NCBI RefSeq assembly: GCF_000383095.1
Contig: NZ_AORL01000023.1
Location: forward strand, 24,297 to 88,296
From: Sphingomonas sp. PR090111-T3T-6A
Lineage (GTDB): Bacteria; Pseudomonadota; Alphaproteobacteria; Sphingomonadales; Sphingomonadaceae
Length of the DNA stretch: 64,000 nt
Reading direction: 5' to 3'
The notes under the pieces are model-generated. The model searched no databases. It was not told where the DNA came from and saw nothing but the letters and a program-made list of their open reading frames with translations. Positions 26,174 through 35,111 of this stretch are shown one piece after another. The position numbers and the translations under genes are program-made. How positions within the stretch are numbered: the first letter of the stretch is position 1; each line of letters starts with the position of its first letter.

Positions 26174-26704
26174 CTAGCGGTCGCTCTCCCGCGAGGCCGT
26201 CATCCGCGTGCTGCCCCGGCGATTGGGGAGCCTGTCCGGCTCGTCGCCGGCCCTTGTGTGGCGATGCGCGGGGAGCCAGCGCTTCACCCACCGGTCGAGC
26301 AGCAACAGCAGCGCCGCCATCGCCGATGCCAGCCCGACGAGGAGATATTGCCCCGCGCCCGCGCCGATGCCGGCGGCGGCGGCGGTCCACAGGCTGGCGG
26401 CGGTGGTCATGTTGCGGACGCCGCCGCCGCGAATGAAGATGAGCCCGCCGGCGATGAAGCCGATCGCCTGCGCGAGCCCCTGGATGACGCGCAGCGGATC
26501 GCTATGGCCCCCCTCCCGCCGCAGCGTGTCGAACAGCAGCAGCGAGGAGATGGTGATCATCGCGGAACTGAGCGAGACGAGCGCATGGGTGCGCAGCCCC
26601 GCGTCGTGCCGGTGCCATTCGCGCTCCAGCCCGAGCACCAGCCCGATCAGCGTCGCCACCCCGAGGCGGAGGAGCATCGCCGCCCAGTCGGAAGGATCGA
26701 GCAT
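26174..26704 (-). CDS. MgtC/SapB-family membrane protein
   Basis: This is a 176-residue protein with four to five membrane helices. The family signature is RLGVATLIGLVLGLEREWH, then AGLRTHALVSLSSAM and AQAIGFIAGGLIFIRGGGVRNMTTAASLWTA (split here for length). It ends in a basic hydrophilic tail instead of the C-terminal ACT-like domain of Salmonella MgtC. The family is linked to low-Mg2+ growth and ATP synthase control in pathogens; here the role is unknown. Confidence 0.88.
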   Translation of the reverse strand: MLDPSDWAAMLLRLGVATLIGLVLGLEREWHRHDAGLRTHALVSLSSAMITISSLLLFDTLRREGGHSDPLRVIQGLAQAIGFIAGGLIFIRGGGVRNMTTAASLWTAAAAGIGAGAGQYLLVGLASAMAALLLLLDRWVKRWLPAHRHTRAGDEPDRLPNRRGSTRMTASRESDR

Positions 26705-26720
26705 CGCCGCGGCACCTTCC

Positions 26721-26885
26721 TCAGTAGCGCTGGCTGTCGCCCTTCGGGCGGCCCTTCGCCTCCTTGCGGGCCTTTTCGATCTCCCGGGCCGTTCCCTTGG
26801 CAGGATCCGGTTTGCGATGCTCGTGCGCGGTCTGGTCGGCGCCTTCGATATCCGATGACGGGCCGGATGGGGGCGGCTTGGCCAT
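26721..26885 (-). CDS. 54-residue charged small protein
   Basis: ATG 26885 is preceded by GGAGAAAGAC; the stop is at 26721. The product is soluble, Pro-rich at the start (MAKPPPSGPSSDIEGAD) and Lys/Arg/Glu-rich afterwards (AREIEKARKEAKGRPKGDSQ), probably a single helix. It is 16 bases upstream of the mgtC-like gene on the same strand and divergent from the UdgX gene. No family is recognised. Confidence 0.55.
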   Translation of the reverse strand: MAKPPPSGPSSDIEGADQTAHEHRKPDPAKGTAREIEKARKEAKGRPKGDSQRY

Positions 26886-26986
26886 GTCTTTCTCCTGCCG
26901 GACTGCTGTGTCCCCTCCCGGAAGGGAAACGAAGGCCTTTCCCTGCCTGTTCCGAAGGATCGGCGCCGGGGCGGGGAAGGAAAGAC

Positions 26987-27667
26987 ATGCCCGGAGCCGC
27001 GTTGGTGCCGGGTGCGGAGCTACGGGAGATGCCGATGGTCGCGAAAGCCGCCGCCCGAACGGGGAGCAACGCCCGCAGCGCGCTCGACGCGCTGCGCGAG
27101 GAAGCGACGGGGTGCCGCCGCTGCCCGCTCTGGAAGCCCGCCACGCAGACCGTGTTCGGCGAAGGCCCGGCCGACGCGCGCCTGCTGTTCGTGGGCGAGC
27201 AGCCGGGCGATCAGGAGGATCGGGCGGGCCATCCCTTCGTCGGCCCGGCCGGGCAGTTGCTCGATCGCGCGCTGGCGGAGGCCGGGATCGATCGCGCCGC
27301 CATCTACGTCACCAATGCGGTCAAGCATTTCAAGTTCGAGCCGCGCGGCAAGCGCCGCATCCATTCCAAGCCCAACGCATCGGAGACCGAGGCCTGCCGC
27401 TGGTGGCTCGATCGGGAGCGCGCGATCGTGCGGCCGCATGTGACGGTCGCGCTGGGGGCGACGGCGGCGCAATCGCTGCTCGGGCGGAGCACCACCATCT
27501 CGGGCAGCCGGGGCCGGGCGATCGCGCTGGAGGACGGCTCGGAACTCTGGGTGACGGTGCATCCGAGCTTCCTGCTGCGCGTGCCGGGCGAGGATCGGCG
27601 CGCGGAGGAATATCGCCTCTTCGTCGCCGATCTGGAACGCGTGCGGGAGCGTCTGGCGGCGCTGTGA
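26987..27667 (+). CDS. UdgX-type uracil-DNA-binding protein / glycosylase
   Basis: This is a 226-residue member of the family 4-like uracil-DNA glycosylase group. The four cysteines of the Fe-S cluster begin with GCRRCPLW, and the active loop is GEQPGDQEDRAGHPFVGPAG. The hallmark is the extra loop GKRRIHSKPNASETEA: in UdgX proteins the His of the KRRIH motif forms a covalent bond to the abasic site after uracil release, making an exceptionally stable complex. AAGGAAAG precedes ATG 26987. It stands alone here; a repair role for uracil-containing DNA is inferred from the family. Confidence 0.92.
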   Translation: MPGAALVPGAELREMPMVAKAAARTGSNARSALDALREEATGCRRCPLWKPATQTVFGEGPADARLLFVGEQPGDQEDRAGHPFVGPAGQLLDRALAEAGIDRAAIYVTNAVKHFKFEPRGKRRIHSKPNASETEACRWWLDRERAIVRPHVTVALGATAAQSLLGRSTTISGSRGRAIALEDGSELWVTVHPSFLLRVPGEDRRAEEYRLFVADLERVRERLAAL

Positions 27668-27728
27668 GGCCGATGCCGGCAGGCCGCGTCCTCCGTCGCG
27701 GCGCAGGCCGGTAGAGCCCCGACAGGCG

Positions 27729-29213
27729 TCAGGCGGCCGAGCAATATTGGTCGAGGAAATCCTGATGGCGGGGCAGGTTCGCCACCGCCTTCGCGATATT
27801 GCCCTTGAGGTTGACGAGCGCTTCCCGAAGCTCCTCGGGCGGGAGCAGGCGGCCCATCTGGTGGTGCCCCTTCGGCCGCACGCGCTGGCCGAGCATCACC
27901 TGGAGCCAGCTATCGACGCGGAACAGATCGTCCGCATCCTGGACGAGATGCCCATCCTCGCGGAACAGCGCGACGCGCTCGGCCAGCGACTCGGGCACCT
28001 CCATGGTGCGGCAATAATCCCAGAAGGGCGAGTCATCGCGCTCGGTCTGGTGATAATGCAGGATCACGAAGTCGCGCACCCGCTCCAGCTCGGCGCGCGA
28101 CTGCTGGTTGTAGCGGCGGACCAGCGCCGGGTTCATCCCGTTGAACGGGAAGTTCTGCACCAGATGCGTCGCGCCCAGCATGATGAGGTGGATGCTGGTC
28201 GACTCCAGCGGCTCGACGAAGCCCGAGGCGAGGCCGAGCGCGATGCAGTTCTTCTCCCACACCGTCTTGCGCGTGCCGGCGCGGTAGCGGATCAGGCGCG
28301 GCTCGGCGATCGGCTCGCCGTCCAGCTTGGCGAGGAAGCGGGCGCGGGCCTCCTCGTCCGACATATGCTCGCTGCAATAGACGAAGCCGTTGCCCATCCG
28401 GTGCTGGAGCGGGATGCGCCACTGCCAGCCGGCCTCGTGCGCGCTCGCCAGCGTATAGGGGGAGGCGGGCTTGGTGGAGGGCGTCTGCGCGGCGATGGCG
28501 CTGTCGGTCGGCAGCCAGTGGCGCCAGTCCTCGAAGCCGGCCTTGAGCGTCTGCTCGATCAGCAGGCCGCGGAAGCCCGTGCAGTCGATGAACAGATCGC
28601 CTTCCAGCACGCGGCCGTCGCTGAGCAGGAGGCTCTCGATATAGCCCGTCTCGCCGTTCTGGCGGACCTCGGCGATCTTGCCCTCGACGCGCTTGGCCCC
28701 GTGCGCCTCGCTGAAGGCGCGCAGGAAGCCGGCATAGAGCCCGGCGTCGAGATGATAGGCGTAGTTGATGTTCGCCTTGTCGGATGTGGCGAAGCGCTCG
28801 GCCTTGGCCGCCTGAAGCTCGAAGCAATAATCGCCGATCTCGCCGCCGAAACCCTGCGCCGCCGCCTGCATCCACAGATGCTGGAAGCCGCCCATCCACG
28901 TCGAATGGCCCACCTGCCCGAAGGAGTGGATGTAGCGGTCGCCGATGCCGCCCCAGTTCTCGAAGGTGACGCCGAGCTTGAAGCTCGCCTTGGCGGCCCG
29001 CATGAAGCCGCGCTCGTCGAGGCCGAGCAGGCGGTGGAAGGTGCGCGCCGTGGGGATGGTGGATTCGCCCACGCCGACCGTGCCGATCTCGTCGGACTCG
29101 ACCAGCGTGATGTCGAGGAGCGGCCCCAGATGGCGGGAGAGGGCCGCCGCCGCGATCCAGCCGGCGGTTCCGCCCCCTGCAATCACCACTCGCTTCACGG
29201 TCTGCGTGCTCAC
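27729..29213 (-). CDS. Flavin-dependent tryptophan-halogenase-family protein
   Basis: This is a 494-residue FAD-dependent halogenase-family enzyme. Seen are the FAD motif VIAGGGTAGWIAAAALS, the catalytic-lysine region MRAAKASFKLGVTFENWG (about residues 72-89), the hallmark WQWRIPL (WxWxIP, near 273), and FVEPLESTSIHLIM with the conserved Glu. All key residues are present, so activity is plausible. The start is GTG 29213 with CGGAG upstream. It ends a minus-strand row TonB receptor - SapC - cupin-like - halogenase; homologs in similar clusters from Xanthomonas brominate free indoles, but the physiological substrate is unknown. A FADH2-supplying reductase is not encoded nearby. Confidence 0.93.
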   Translation of the reverse strand: MSTQTVKRVVIAGGGTAGWIAAAALSRHLGPLLDITLVESDEIGTVGVGESTIPTARTFHRLLGLDERGFMRAAKASFKLGVTFENWGGIGDRYIHSFGQVGHSTWMGGFQHLWMQAAAQGFGGEIGDYCFELQAAKAERFATSDKANINYAYHLDAGLYAGFLRAFSEAHGAKRVEGKIAEVRQNGETGYIESLLLSDGRVLEGDLFIDCTGFRGLLIEQTLKAGFEDWRHWLPTDSAIAAQTPSTKPASPYTLASAHEAGWQWRIPLQHRMGNGFVYCSEHMSDEEARARFLAKLDGEPIAEPRLIRYRAGTRKTVWEKNCIALGLASGFVEPLESTSIHLIMLGATHLVQNFPFNGMNPALVRRYNQQSRAELERVRDFVILHYHQTERDDSPFWDYCRTMEVPESLAERVALFREDGHLVQDADDLFRVDSWLQVMLGQRVRPKGHHQMGRLLPPEELREALVNLKGNIAKAVANLPRHQDFLDQYCSAA

Positions 29214-29233
29214 ATCGGGCTCCGGGTTCAAGG

Positions 29234-30265
29234 TTATCGGTTGAGGCGGTTGAGGAGGAGGGCGCGCAGCCGCCGCGCCTTCATCTCGTCGAGCGGGCCG
29301 AGCGGGCCTTGCGCATGCTCGGGCAGATGGGCGGCGGCGCGATCGGCGGGGCCGAAGATGTAATAGTCGAACAGCTCGCGCCACGCCCGCTTCTCGCTCT
29401 CCGGCCGGTCGCGGAGGCTCAGCAGGCCGTGGAGCAGCGTGTTCTGGGGAGAATCCAGGAAGCGCGGCGCGCCGGTCCACCAATAGTTGATCATGGCGTT
29501 GAAGGCATCGAGCGCATCGACCTGATGCCACCAGAGCGCGGGATAGAAGAGCACGTCGCCCGGCTCCATCTCGACCACCCGCGCGGCGGCGAGCGCCTGT
29601 GCGAAGCGGGGAAAGCGATCGAGATCGGGCGCGTGGAGATCGACCATGCTGACCACCTGCCCGCCGGGCGTCGGCTCCAGCGGGCCGGGGTAGAGATTGT
29701 GGACCTGCTCGGGCGGGAAGAGGGTGAACCGCCGCCGGCCGACCATGCAGCAGGCGATGTTGTTCGACATGTCGTAATGGGTGGCGGCGGTGGTGCGATT
29801 GCCGATCCAGATGCTGACCAGCGGCGGGCTCGCCCCGAAGGCCGCCTCGTCGAGCGCAAGTCCGTTCTCGGCGCGCAGGCCCGGCAGATAGGAATCGAGA
29901 TCGGTCGACCCCACGTAGAAGGAGGGCGCCTCGGGATCGTCGAGATGCCCGCGGATGCGATCGAGGAAGGCGTCCAACGCGACGCTTTCGGCCCGGAAGT
30001 TCATGGCCGTCACATCGTCGTTATAGAAGAAGCGCCCCTTGATCTCGGGCGCGCCCGTATAGCCCGCGACCGGACGCCCCCGATAGAAGCCCTTGAGATA
30101 GGCCATCGCCGCATCCGCCCCCCCGGCGCCTGCGCGGACCAGCGGCCAGTCGCGGGCGAGGCCCTTGAACAGCACCGGCTGCTGGCCTTGCAGCAGCGCG
30201 GCGAGGTCGATGTCGGCCGCCGTCCGGCCGGTCACGGTTTCGACGGGCGGCACCGTGTCCAGCAT
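29234..30265 (-). CDS. Cupin-like (JmjC-type) domain protein
   Basis: This is a 343-residue protein of the cupin_8/JmjC fold, candidate Fe(II)/2-oxoglutarate dioxygenase. It has NRTTAATHYDMSNNIACCMV with the HxD metal pair (about residues 161-163), GRRRFTLFPPEQVHNLYPGP, and PGDVLFYPALWWHQV carrying the second metal His (near 241). The start ATG 30265 is four bases after the SapC stop and the stop is 20 bases before the halogenase start, so these three genes form an operon. Hydroxylation of a protein or small molecule is possible; the substrate is unknown. Confidence 0.9.
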   Translation of the reverse strand: MLDTVPPVETVTGRTAADIDLAALLQGQQPVLFKGLARDWPLVRAGAGGADAAMAYLKGFYRGRPVAGYTGAPEIKGRFFYNDDVTAMNFRAESVALDAFLDRIRGHLDDPEAPSFYVGSTDLDSYLPGLRAENGLALDEAAFGASPPLVSIWIGNRTTAATHYDMSNNIACCMVGRRRFTLFPPEQVHNLYPGPLEPTPGGQVVSMVDLHAPDLDRFPRFAQALAAARVVEMEPGDVLFYPALWWHQVDALDAFNAMINYWWTGAPRFLDSPQNTLLHGLLSLRDRPESEKRAWRELFDYYIFGPADRAAAHLPEHAQGPLGPLDEMKARRLRALLLNRLNR

Positions 30266-30269
30266 GGGA

Positions 30270-31028
30270 TCAGGCTATCTCGGGCACGCGCCCGGCCTCG
30301 CGCTTGCGGTTCTTCATGTCGATCAGGCGGCTGATATTGCCCATCGACTGAACCACGTTGAACGCCGCCCGCAGGAAGCCCGCACGGTGCAGCTTCTCCA
30401 GCGCCGCGCCGTCGAGCTGCTGGAGCTTCTCGGCGCTGACCGTGTGATAATCGGGCAGGTCGTAGCGCGTCGTCTCGTCGAGCGATATCTGGAGGCGCAC
30501 CGGCTCGATCAGCCCATGCTCGGCAAAGGCCTCGTACATCGCCTGGCCGACCTCCAGCCCGTCATGGATGACGCGCAGGATACGGATCTCATGGTCGAGA
30601 TAGGGGGCATGGCCGCCCTGGGCCAGGAAGAGCGGCTGGCTGCCTTCCTCCTCGCCGCCGCGCCGGATGCGGGGGTGGTCGAGATCGACATGGATCATCG
30701 GCTCGCGGATGCGCTCGCCCTCCACCTCGCGCTCCTGAAAGCCGATCAGGAAGGGGCCGCGCTGGTGGATGGCGGGGACGTAGCGGCCGGTCCAGCCATT
30801 CTGTTCGAGATAGAGATTCTCGTCGCGATCGAGGCCGAGCAGCACCACCGCCTGATAGCGGCCATCCTCGGCCCGCTGGAACAGGATCGGATATTCCCGC
30901 TGCGCTTCCTCGAATTCGGTGGGGAAGATCAGCGTCTGGTTGACGGCGTCGCCGAAAGCGGCGGCATGGCCGAGCATGACCCGGAGATCATGATGCTCGA
31001 CATTGTTCAGCAGCATTATGTTCGTCAT
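30270..31028 (-). CDS. SapC-family protein
   Basis: This is a 252-residue cytoplasmic protein of the SapC family (named after a Campylobacter S-layer-linked gene). It has LLNNVEHHDLRVMLGHAAAF at the start, FPTEFEEAQREYPILFQ, and PAIHQRGPFLIGFQ. In sphingomonads and Xanthomonas it is nearly always beside TonB receptors and tryptophan-halogenase-like genes, as here, but no biochemical function is established. It is the first gene of the three-gene operon, separated from the receptor by a terminator. Confidence 0.9.
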   Translation of the reverse strand: MTNIMLLNNVEHHDLRVMLGHAAAFGDAVNQTLIFPTEFEEAQREYPILFQRAEDGRYQAVVLLGLDRDENLYLEQNGWTGRYVPAIHQRGPFLIGFQEREVEGERIREPMIHVDLDHPRIRRGGEEEGSQPLFLAQGGHAPYLDHEIRILRVIHDGLEVGQAMYEAFAEHGLIEPVRLQISLDETTRYDLPDYHTVSAEKLQQLDGAALEKLHRAGFLRAAFNVVQSMGNISRLIDMKNRKREAGRVPEIA

Positions 31029-31152
31029 GCGAAAATCCCGAGAGCTTGTCGCTGGCCCGTCGGCCGCGCCGCCGTTTCCGAAGAAGCGTCAGCGCCCCGA
31101 TCGAGCGGGACCCGCATCAGCATGGAGCCAAGTCAGGCCCCGTTTCAACCCC

Positions 31153-31186
31153 AAGGAAAAGGGCCGCCACCCGAAAGCGGCGGCCC
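31153..31186 (-). terminator. Terminator of the TonB receptor gene
   Basis: GGGCCGCC (31161-31168) pairs with GGCGGCCC (31179-31186). On the minus strand the stem is followed by TTTTCCTT. It lies between the receptor stop (31214) and sapC (31028). Confidence 0.75.
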
Positions 31187-31213
31187 CTCCTTCGTCCGTA
31201 AGCTCGTTCAGGC

Positions 31214-34200
31214 TCAGAACTTGTAGCGCGCCCCGAAAAGGAAGCGGCGCTGCAGTTCCTGCGCGAACCACACGTTGCTCACCGAGCGGCCATAGGTACG
31301 CAGGCTCTCGTTGGTGAGGTTGATGGCTTCCACCGTCACGCCGATACGCGGCGTGATGTCGTAGCTGATGTTCGCATCGAGCTGACCGTAAGCCTTGGTG
31401 TTGACCGGGTTACGATAGCTGTCGCGGTTGAGCGACGACAGGAACTTGTCGCGCCAGTTGTACGACAGGCGGGCGGAGATGCCGTTCTTGTCGTAGATCA
31501 GCGTGGCGTTGGCCGAGTTGCTGAGGCCCGTCAGCGCGAACTGGTCGACGTTCGGATCGCCGCCATTGTCGAAGCCGACGTCGCCATGGACGTAGGTGAA
31601 GCTCGCCGCGACGCCAATGCCCGTATTCCCGAAGAAATGCTGGCCCTGAAGTTCGAAGCCCCAGATCTGCGCATCCCGATTGTTGATCGGCTTGGAGATG
31701 GAAAACTGGTAATCCGGGTCGTCCGCATTGCCGTCGATGTCGACCGCCGACAGGACGTCGTTGACGAAGGCCTGGTCGACGGTGTGCGTCGCCGGGTTGT
31801 AGTGCGCCCCGAACTCGGTCGCCGCCGCGGCCGCGCCATCCCGCTGGATGAGGGCCGCATAGGTGAACAGGTTCACGTCGCTGATGTCGGCGCCCAGACC
31901 CTGGAGCGCGGCCTTGGCATCGCCCGAACGGGTGCCGGGAGCGCCCGAAGTGGGATCCTTCAGGCCGAACAGCGGTCCGGTCGTCTCGCCCGTGCCCAGG
32001 AAGTTGTGCACGCGCTTGTCGAAGAAACCGACCGAGATGTAGCTGTCGCGCTTGTAATACCACTCGAACGACACGTCGAAGTTGTCCGAGATCAGCGGCG
32101 CGAGGTTGGTGTTGCCGGTGGTCGCGGTCGGGACGCCGCCGATCGCCGTCGGACGCGGCGGGCCCGACACGGCGGTCGACGCGAACAGCGTGTCGTAGTT
32201 CGGACGCGCGATCGTGCGGCTCGCCGAGAAGCGGGCGATCAGGTTCGACTTCAGGTTGAGCGAGAAGTCGAACGCCGGCAGCAGGTTGTCGTAGTGGCCG
32301 GTGTTGCGCAGCACCGTCGGCGTGTTGGACACCTTCACCGTGAAGTCGTTGTCCGACACCCAGGTGATGGCGGTCGGCACGGCTTCGAGCGAGGTCGCCT
32401 GCTCTTCGGTGTGCTCGTAACGGGCACCCGCGACGAGGTTGGCGTCCATGCCGGCGAGCTGGCCCTTCCAGGTGACCTGGCCATAGACGGCCCAGATCTT
32501 CTCGCGGACGGTGTTGTTCTCGTTGTTGGTGATGGCGACCTGGTGGCCGTCCGTGCCGTTGGCGGAGTCGACCGCAAGATAACCCTGCGACAGATCGTTG
32601 TAGAGCGTCAGCGGATCGCCGCGGAAGGCGATCAGGTTCGCGCCCGTGGCGTGCGGATCATAGGAGTTGAACTTGCAGAGCAGGCAGAAGTCATGAAGCG
32701 TGCCGGGCGACATCGCCTCGACGTCGCCGGGATTGTCGACCGACCAGTTGCCGAGCGTCTGCTGGGTCGCCAGCAGCTTCTCGTTGGTCTTGGTGTCGCG
32801 ATACAGGCCGCCGAAGTCGAAGCGGCTGCCGCCACCCAGATCCCAGCCGCCGTCGGCGCGGATTTCCTTGACCGTCTGGCGCTGGCTGGTGGTGAAGGTG
32901 CGGCCGATCGACGAACCGACGTCGCCCACGTCGAGCACGCCGTTGTTGTTGCCCTTCTGGGAATCGTCGATCGTCTCGTCCTGGACGGGGATCGGGCCGC
33001 TGTAATCGACCGAGTGCGCGGCGATCACGTTGGCGCCGAGGCCGACGAGGGTCGAGCTGGTGCCGTTCTTGTTGTCCGGCAGAACCGACGACTTGCCGTA
33101 GTGGCCGTCGACCGAGAAGGTGAAGCGGTCGGTGACGTCCCACTTCGCGTTCAGGCCGTAATCCTGAAGCGTGTTCTTCTGGGCGCGAGCCTGCTGTTCG
33201 AAGTCGACGTCCTTCACGCCTGCGATGGTTTCATGCAGGTAGGTCGTGGTCGCGACGGTCGGGTTGTTGTCGAAGGTGACTTCGTCGAACGGACGGTTGA
33301 ACCAGTTGGATTCGTCCGAACGGATTTCCTTCTGCTTGGTCTGGACGTAGAGGGCATCCGCCGTCAGCGTCAGCGTGTCGACCGGCTTCCACTGCACGAC
33401 GCCGCGCGTGTTGAAGCGCTCATACTTGTCGTCCGAGAAGTGATAGCGGCTGTCGTTCGGGACCGAGACCAGCTCGTTCGGGTTCGACGGCATGTTGTTG
33501 ATCTTGGTCGTGCCGTCGCTCTTCACGAAGCCGTTGGCCGGATCGAGGAAGTCCGAAAGAGTACGGATGTTCCAGTCGTTCGACGTGGCGGCGACGGTCG
33601 AGAAATGGCGCTGCGAATAGTTGCCGAACAGCGAGACGCCGAAGGTCTGATCCGGATTGCTCCAGTTGAGGACGCCGGTGATGTCGGGCGTGACCTTCGA
33701 GCCGCAATGGACGCAGTCGTCGGCGCTGGTGTCCCAGTTGGCCTTGGCGCCGATCGAGCCGTTGAAGCCCGGATCCTTGGCGTCGAGCGGCGAGCGGGTT
33801 ACGACGTTGATCGTGGCGCCGATGCCGCCCGAGGGAACGGCCGCGCGGCCGGTCTTGTAGACTTCCAGCGTCTTGACGCCTTCGGTCGCGATGTTCGAGA
33901 AGTCGAACGAGCGGGTGACGCCGCGCGAACCGTCGCCGCTTTCGTCGCCGCCGACCGTCTGGTCGTAGGAGGACGCCAGCGTGCGGCCGTTCAACGTCAC
34001 GAGGTTGTAGCTCGGGCCGAAGCCGCGAACGGTGACCTGCGCGCCTTCGCCGTTGACGCGGTCGATCGACACGCCGGGAATGCGCTGGAGGGATTCCGCG
34101 AGGTTCGTATCGGGGAACTTGCCGATATCTTCCGCCGAAATCGCGTCGACGATGCCGAGCGTGTTGCGCTTGATCGCGATCGAGCGTTCCAGCGAGGCGC

Positions 34201-34417
34201 GGATGCCGGTGACGACGATCTCGCTGCCGACGCCTGCGGTGGCGGCGTCACTTTGCGGACCGGCGGCGGTTTGTGGTGCGGCGAGCGTGGGTGCCGCTGC
34301 GTCCGACGGCCCCGAGGCCGTCTGCGCCATCGCGACGCCCGGTATCGCAAGACCGGTGGCGACAGCAATCGTCGATGCCGAACGCGCAAGCGTCGGCAAG
34401 AGCCCGAAGCCCTTCAT
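31214..34417 (-). CDS. TonB-dependent receptor (Xanthomonas/Caulobacter type)
   Basis: This is a 1067-residue outer-membrane receptor that takes up a substrate with energy from TonB. It has a signal peptide ending in AMAQ, a TonB-box-like SEIVVTGIRASLERS, and a plug domain (about residues 75-230; DTNLAESLQRIPGVSIDRV, VTVRGFGPSYNLVTLNGRT). A long beta-barrel follows, ending in the outer-membrane signal FLFGARYKF. It belongs to the TonB-Xanth-Caul subfamily common in carbohydrate uptake loci. Two CxxC pairs (DCVHCG about residue 236, FCLLCK about residue 575) are unusual. A LacI-type palindrome is about 70 bases upstream. The substrate is probably a saccharide or an aromatic compound. Confidence 0.95.
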   Translation of the reverse strand: MKGFGLLPTLARSASTIAVATGLAIPGVAMAQTASGPSDAAAPTLAAPQTAAGPQSDAATAGVGSEIVVTGIRASLERSIAIKRNTLGIVDAISAEDIGKFPDTNLAESLQRIPGVSIDRVNGEGAQVTVRGFGPSYNLVTLNGRTLASSYDQTVGGDESGDGSRGVTRSFDFSNIATEGVKTLEVYKTGRAAVPSGGIGATINVVTRSPLDAKDPGFNGSIGAKANWDTSADDCVHCGSKVTPDITGVLNWSNPDQTFGVSLFGNYSQRHFSTVAATSNDWNIRTLSDFLDPANGFVKSDGTTKINNMPSNPNELVSVPNDSRYHFSDDKYERFNTRGVVQWKPVDTLTLTADALYVQTKQKEIRSDESNWFNRPFDEVTFDNNPTVATTTYLHETIAGVKDVDFEQQARAQKNTLQDYGLNAKWDVTDRFTFSVDGHYGKSSVLPDNKNGTSSTLVGLGANVIAAHSVDYSGPIPVQDETIDDSQKGNNNGVLDVGDVGSSIGRTFTTSQRQTVKEIRADGGWDLGGGSRFDFGGLYRDTKTNEKLLATQQTLGNWSVDNPGDVEAMSPGTLHDFCLLCKFNSYDPHATGANLIAFRGDPLTLYNDLSQGYLAVDSANGTDGHQVAITNNENNTVREKIWAVYGQVTWKGQLAGMDANLVAGARYEHTEEQATSLEAVPTAITWVSDNDFTVKVSNTPTVLRNTGHYDNLLPAFDFSLNLKSNLIARFSASRTIARPNYDTLFASTAVSGPPRPTAIGGVPTATTGNTNLAPLISDNFDVSFEWYYKRDSYISVGFFDKRVHNFLGTGETTGPLFGLKDPTSGAPGTRSGDAKAALQGLGADISDVNLFTYAALIQRDGAAAAATEFGAHYNPATHTVDQAFVNDVLSAVDIDGNADDPDYQFSISKPINNRDAQIWGFELQGQHFFGNTGIGVAASFTYVHGDVGFDNGGDPNVDQFALTGLSNSANATLIYDKNGISARLSYNWRDKFLSSLNRDSYRNPVNTKAYGQLDANISYDITPRIGVTVEAINLTNESLRTYGRSVSNVWFAQELQRRFLFGARYKF

Positions 34418-34488
34418 GAAACCCCCTCCATCTGGCGCCGGTCCCTGATACCGGCCTCATTTTTCACTCGGGCAATCTTACGCCGCCC

Positions 34489-34506
34489 GATGGTAGGGCT
34501 ACCATC
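34489..34506. promoter_or_regulatory. LacI-type palindromic operator upstream of the TonB receptor
   Basis: GATGGTAGGGCTACCATC is an inverted repeat with 8-base arms and a GG centre. Its core TGGTAGGGCTACCA differs by one central base from TGGTAGCGCTACCA, the type of box bound by LacI-family sugar regulators (for example the xylose boxes of Xanthomonas and Caulobacter). It is about 70 bases upstream of the receptor start. Confidence 0.6.
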
Positions 34507-34719
34507 CAGACACCAATTGTCAATGCTGTCATCCGCTAAAATCCTAGGATGTGCATCTGTGCAACAGCACCATGACTTGGCCTGTTTTGACCTGTTCTTA
34601 ATTTATCACATCAATACTCGGAAAACCGCATTGAGCCGTACTTCCGAGGCGCGTTGATCGCGAAAATCGGGGTCCGGGAAGAGGTGGGCGCTGCAACATC
34701 CGGACACGCGCCAGCAGGC

Positions 34720-35043
34720 TTACCCCGAATGATCGGGCAGCAGCAGCTCCTCTCCCCCACGCTGAATCGCTGCCGAGATGGCTCCGGACATGAAGGAAAG
34801 AATCGGTGGTAGAATGAGACCAACGCGCACGATTCGGTCTTCGATATCGATCGTCGCGTTCGCGGATTGCCCGAGCGCCACGATGTGGACGGTCATGCGA
34901 TCTTCGCCCGGCCAGGCGGTCGTCATCTGCGCGACGCCTCCGGGGATGTGCTGCGGCAGTTCCCCGATCCGGTTCGCGAGCCGCCGGCGCACTTCCTGCC
35001 GGCCGAGCGTATGGGGAATTTCGATCGTCGGCCCGCTGGCCAT
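34720..35043 (-). CDS. Polyhydroxyalkanoic acid system family protein
   Basis: This is a 107-residue small protein with the start TIEIPHTLGRQEVRRRLANR and a central two-strand segment ending IDIEDRIVRVGLILPPILSF, the pattern of the PHA-system (granule-region) family. Proteins of this family have been linked to polyhydroxyalkanoate granules by gene context only. No PHA synthase is in the window. It has no obvious partner on either side. Confidence 0.8.
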   Translation of the reverse strand: MASGPTIEIPHTLGRQEVRRRLANRIGELPQHIPGGVAQMTTAWPGEDRMTVHIVALGQSANATIDIEDRIVRVGLILPPILSFMSGAISAAIQRGGEELLLPDHSG

Positions 35044-35111
35044 GGCGCCTCGCCTTTCGGGTTGATCGTATCACTGCTGAAACAGGCGGGGCGAGGCGAC
35101 GGTTCCGGGGC

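Noticed and set aside
31586..34657. 1023-codon plus-strand frame opposite the TonB receptor
   Set aside because: It mirrors the receptor coding frame; Arg/Val/Asp-rich with no motif.
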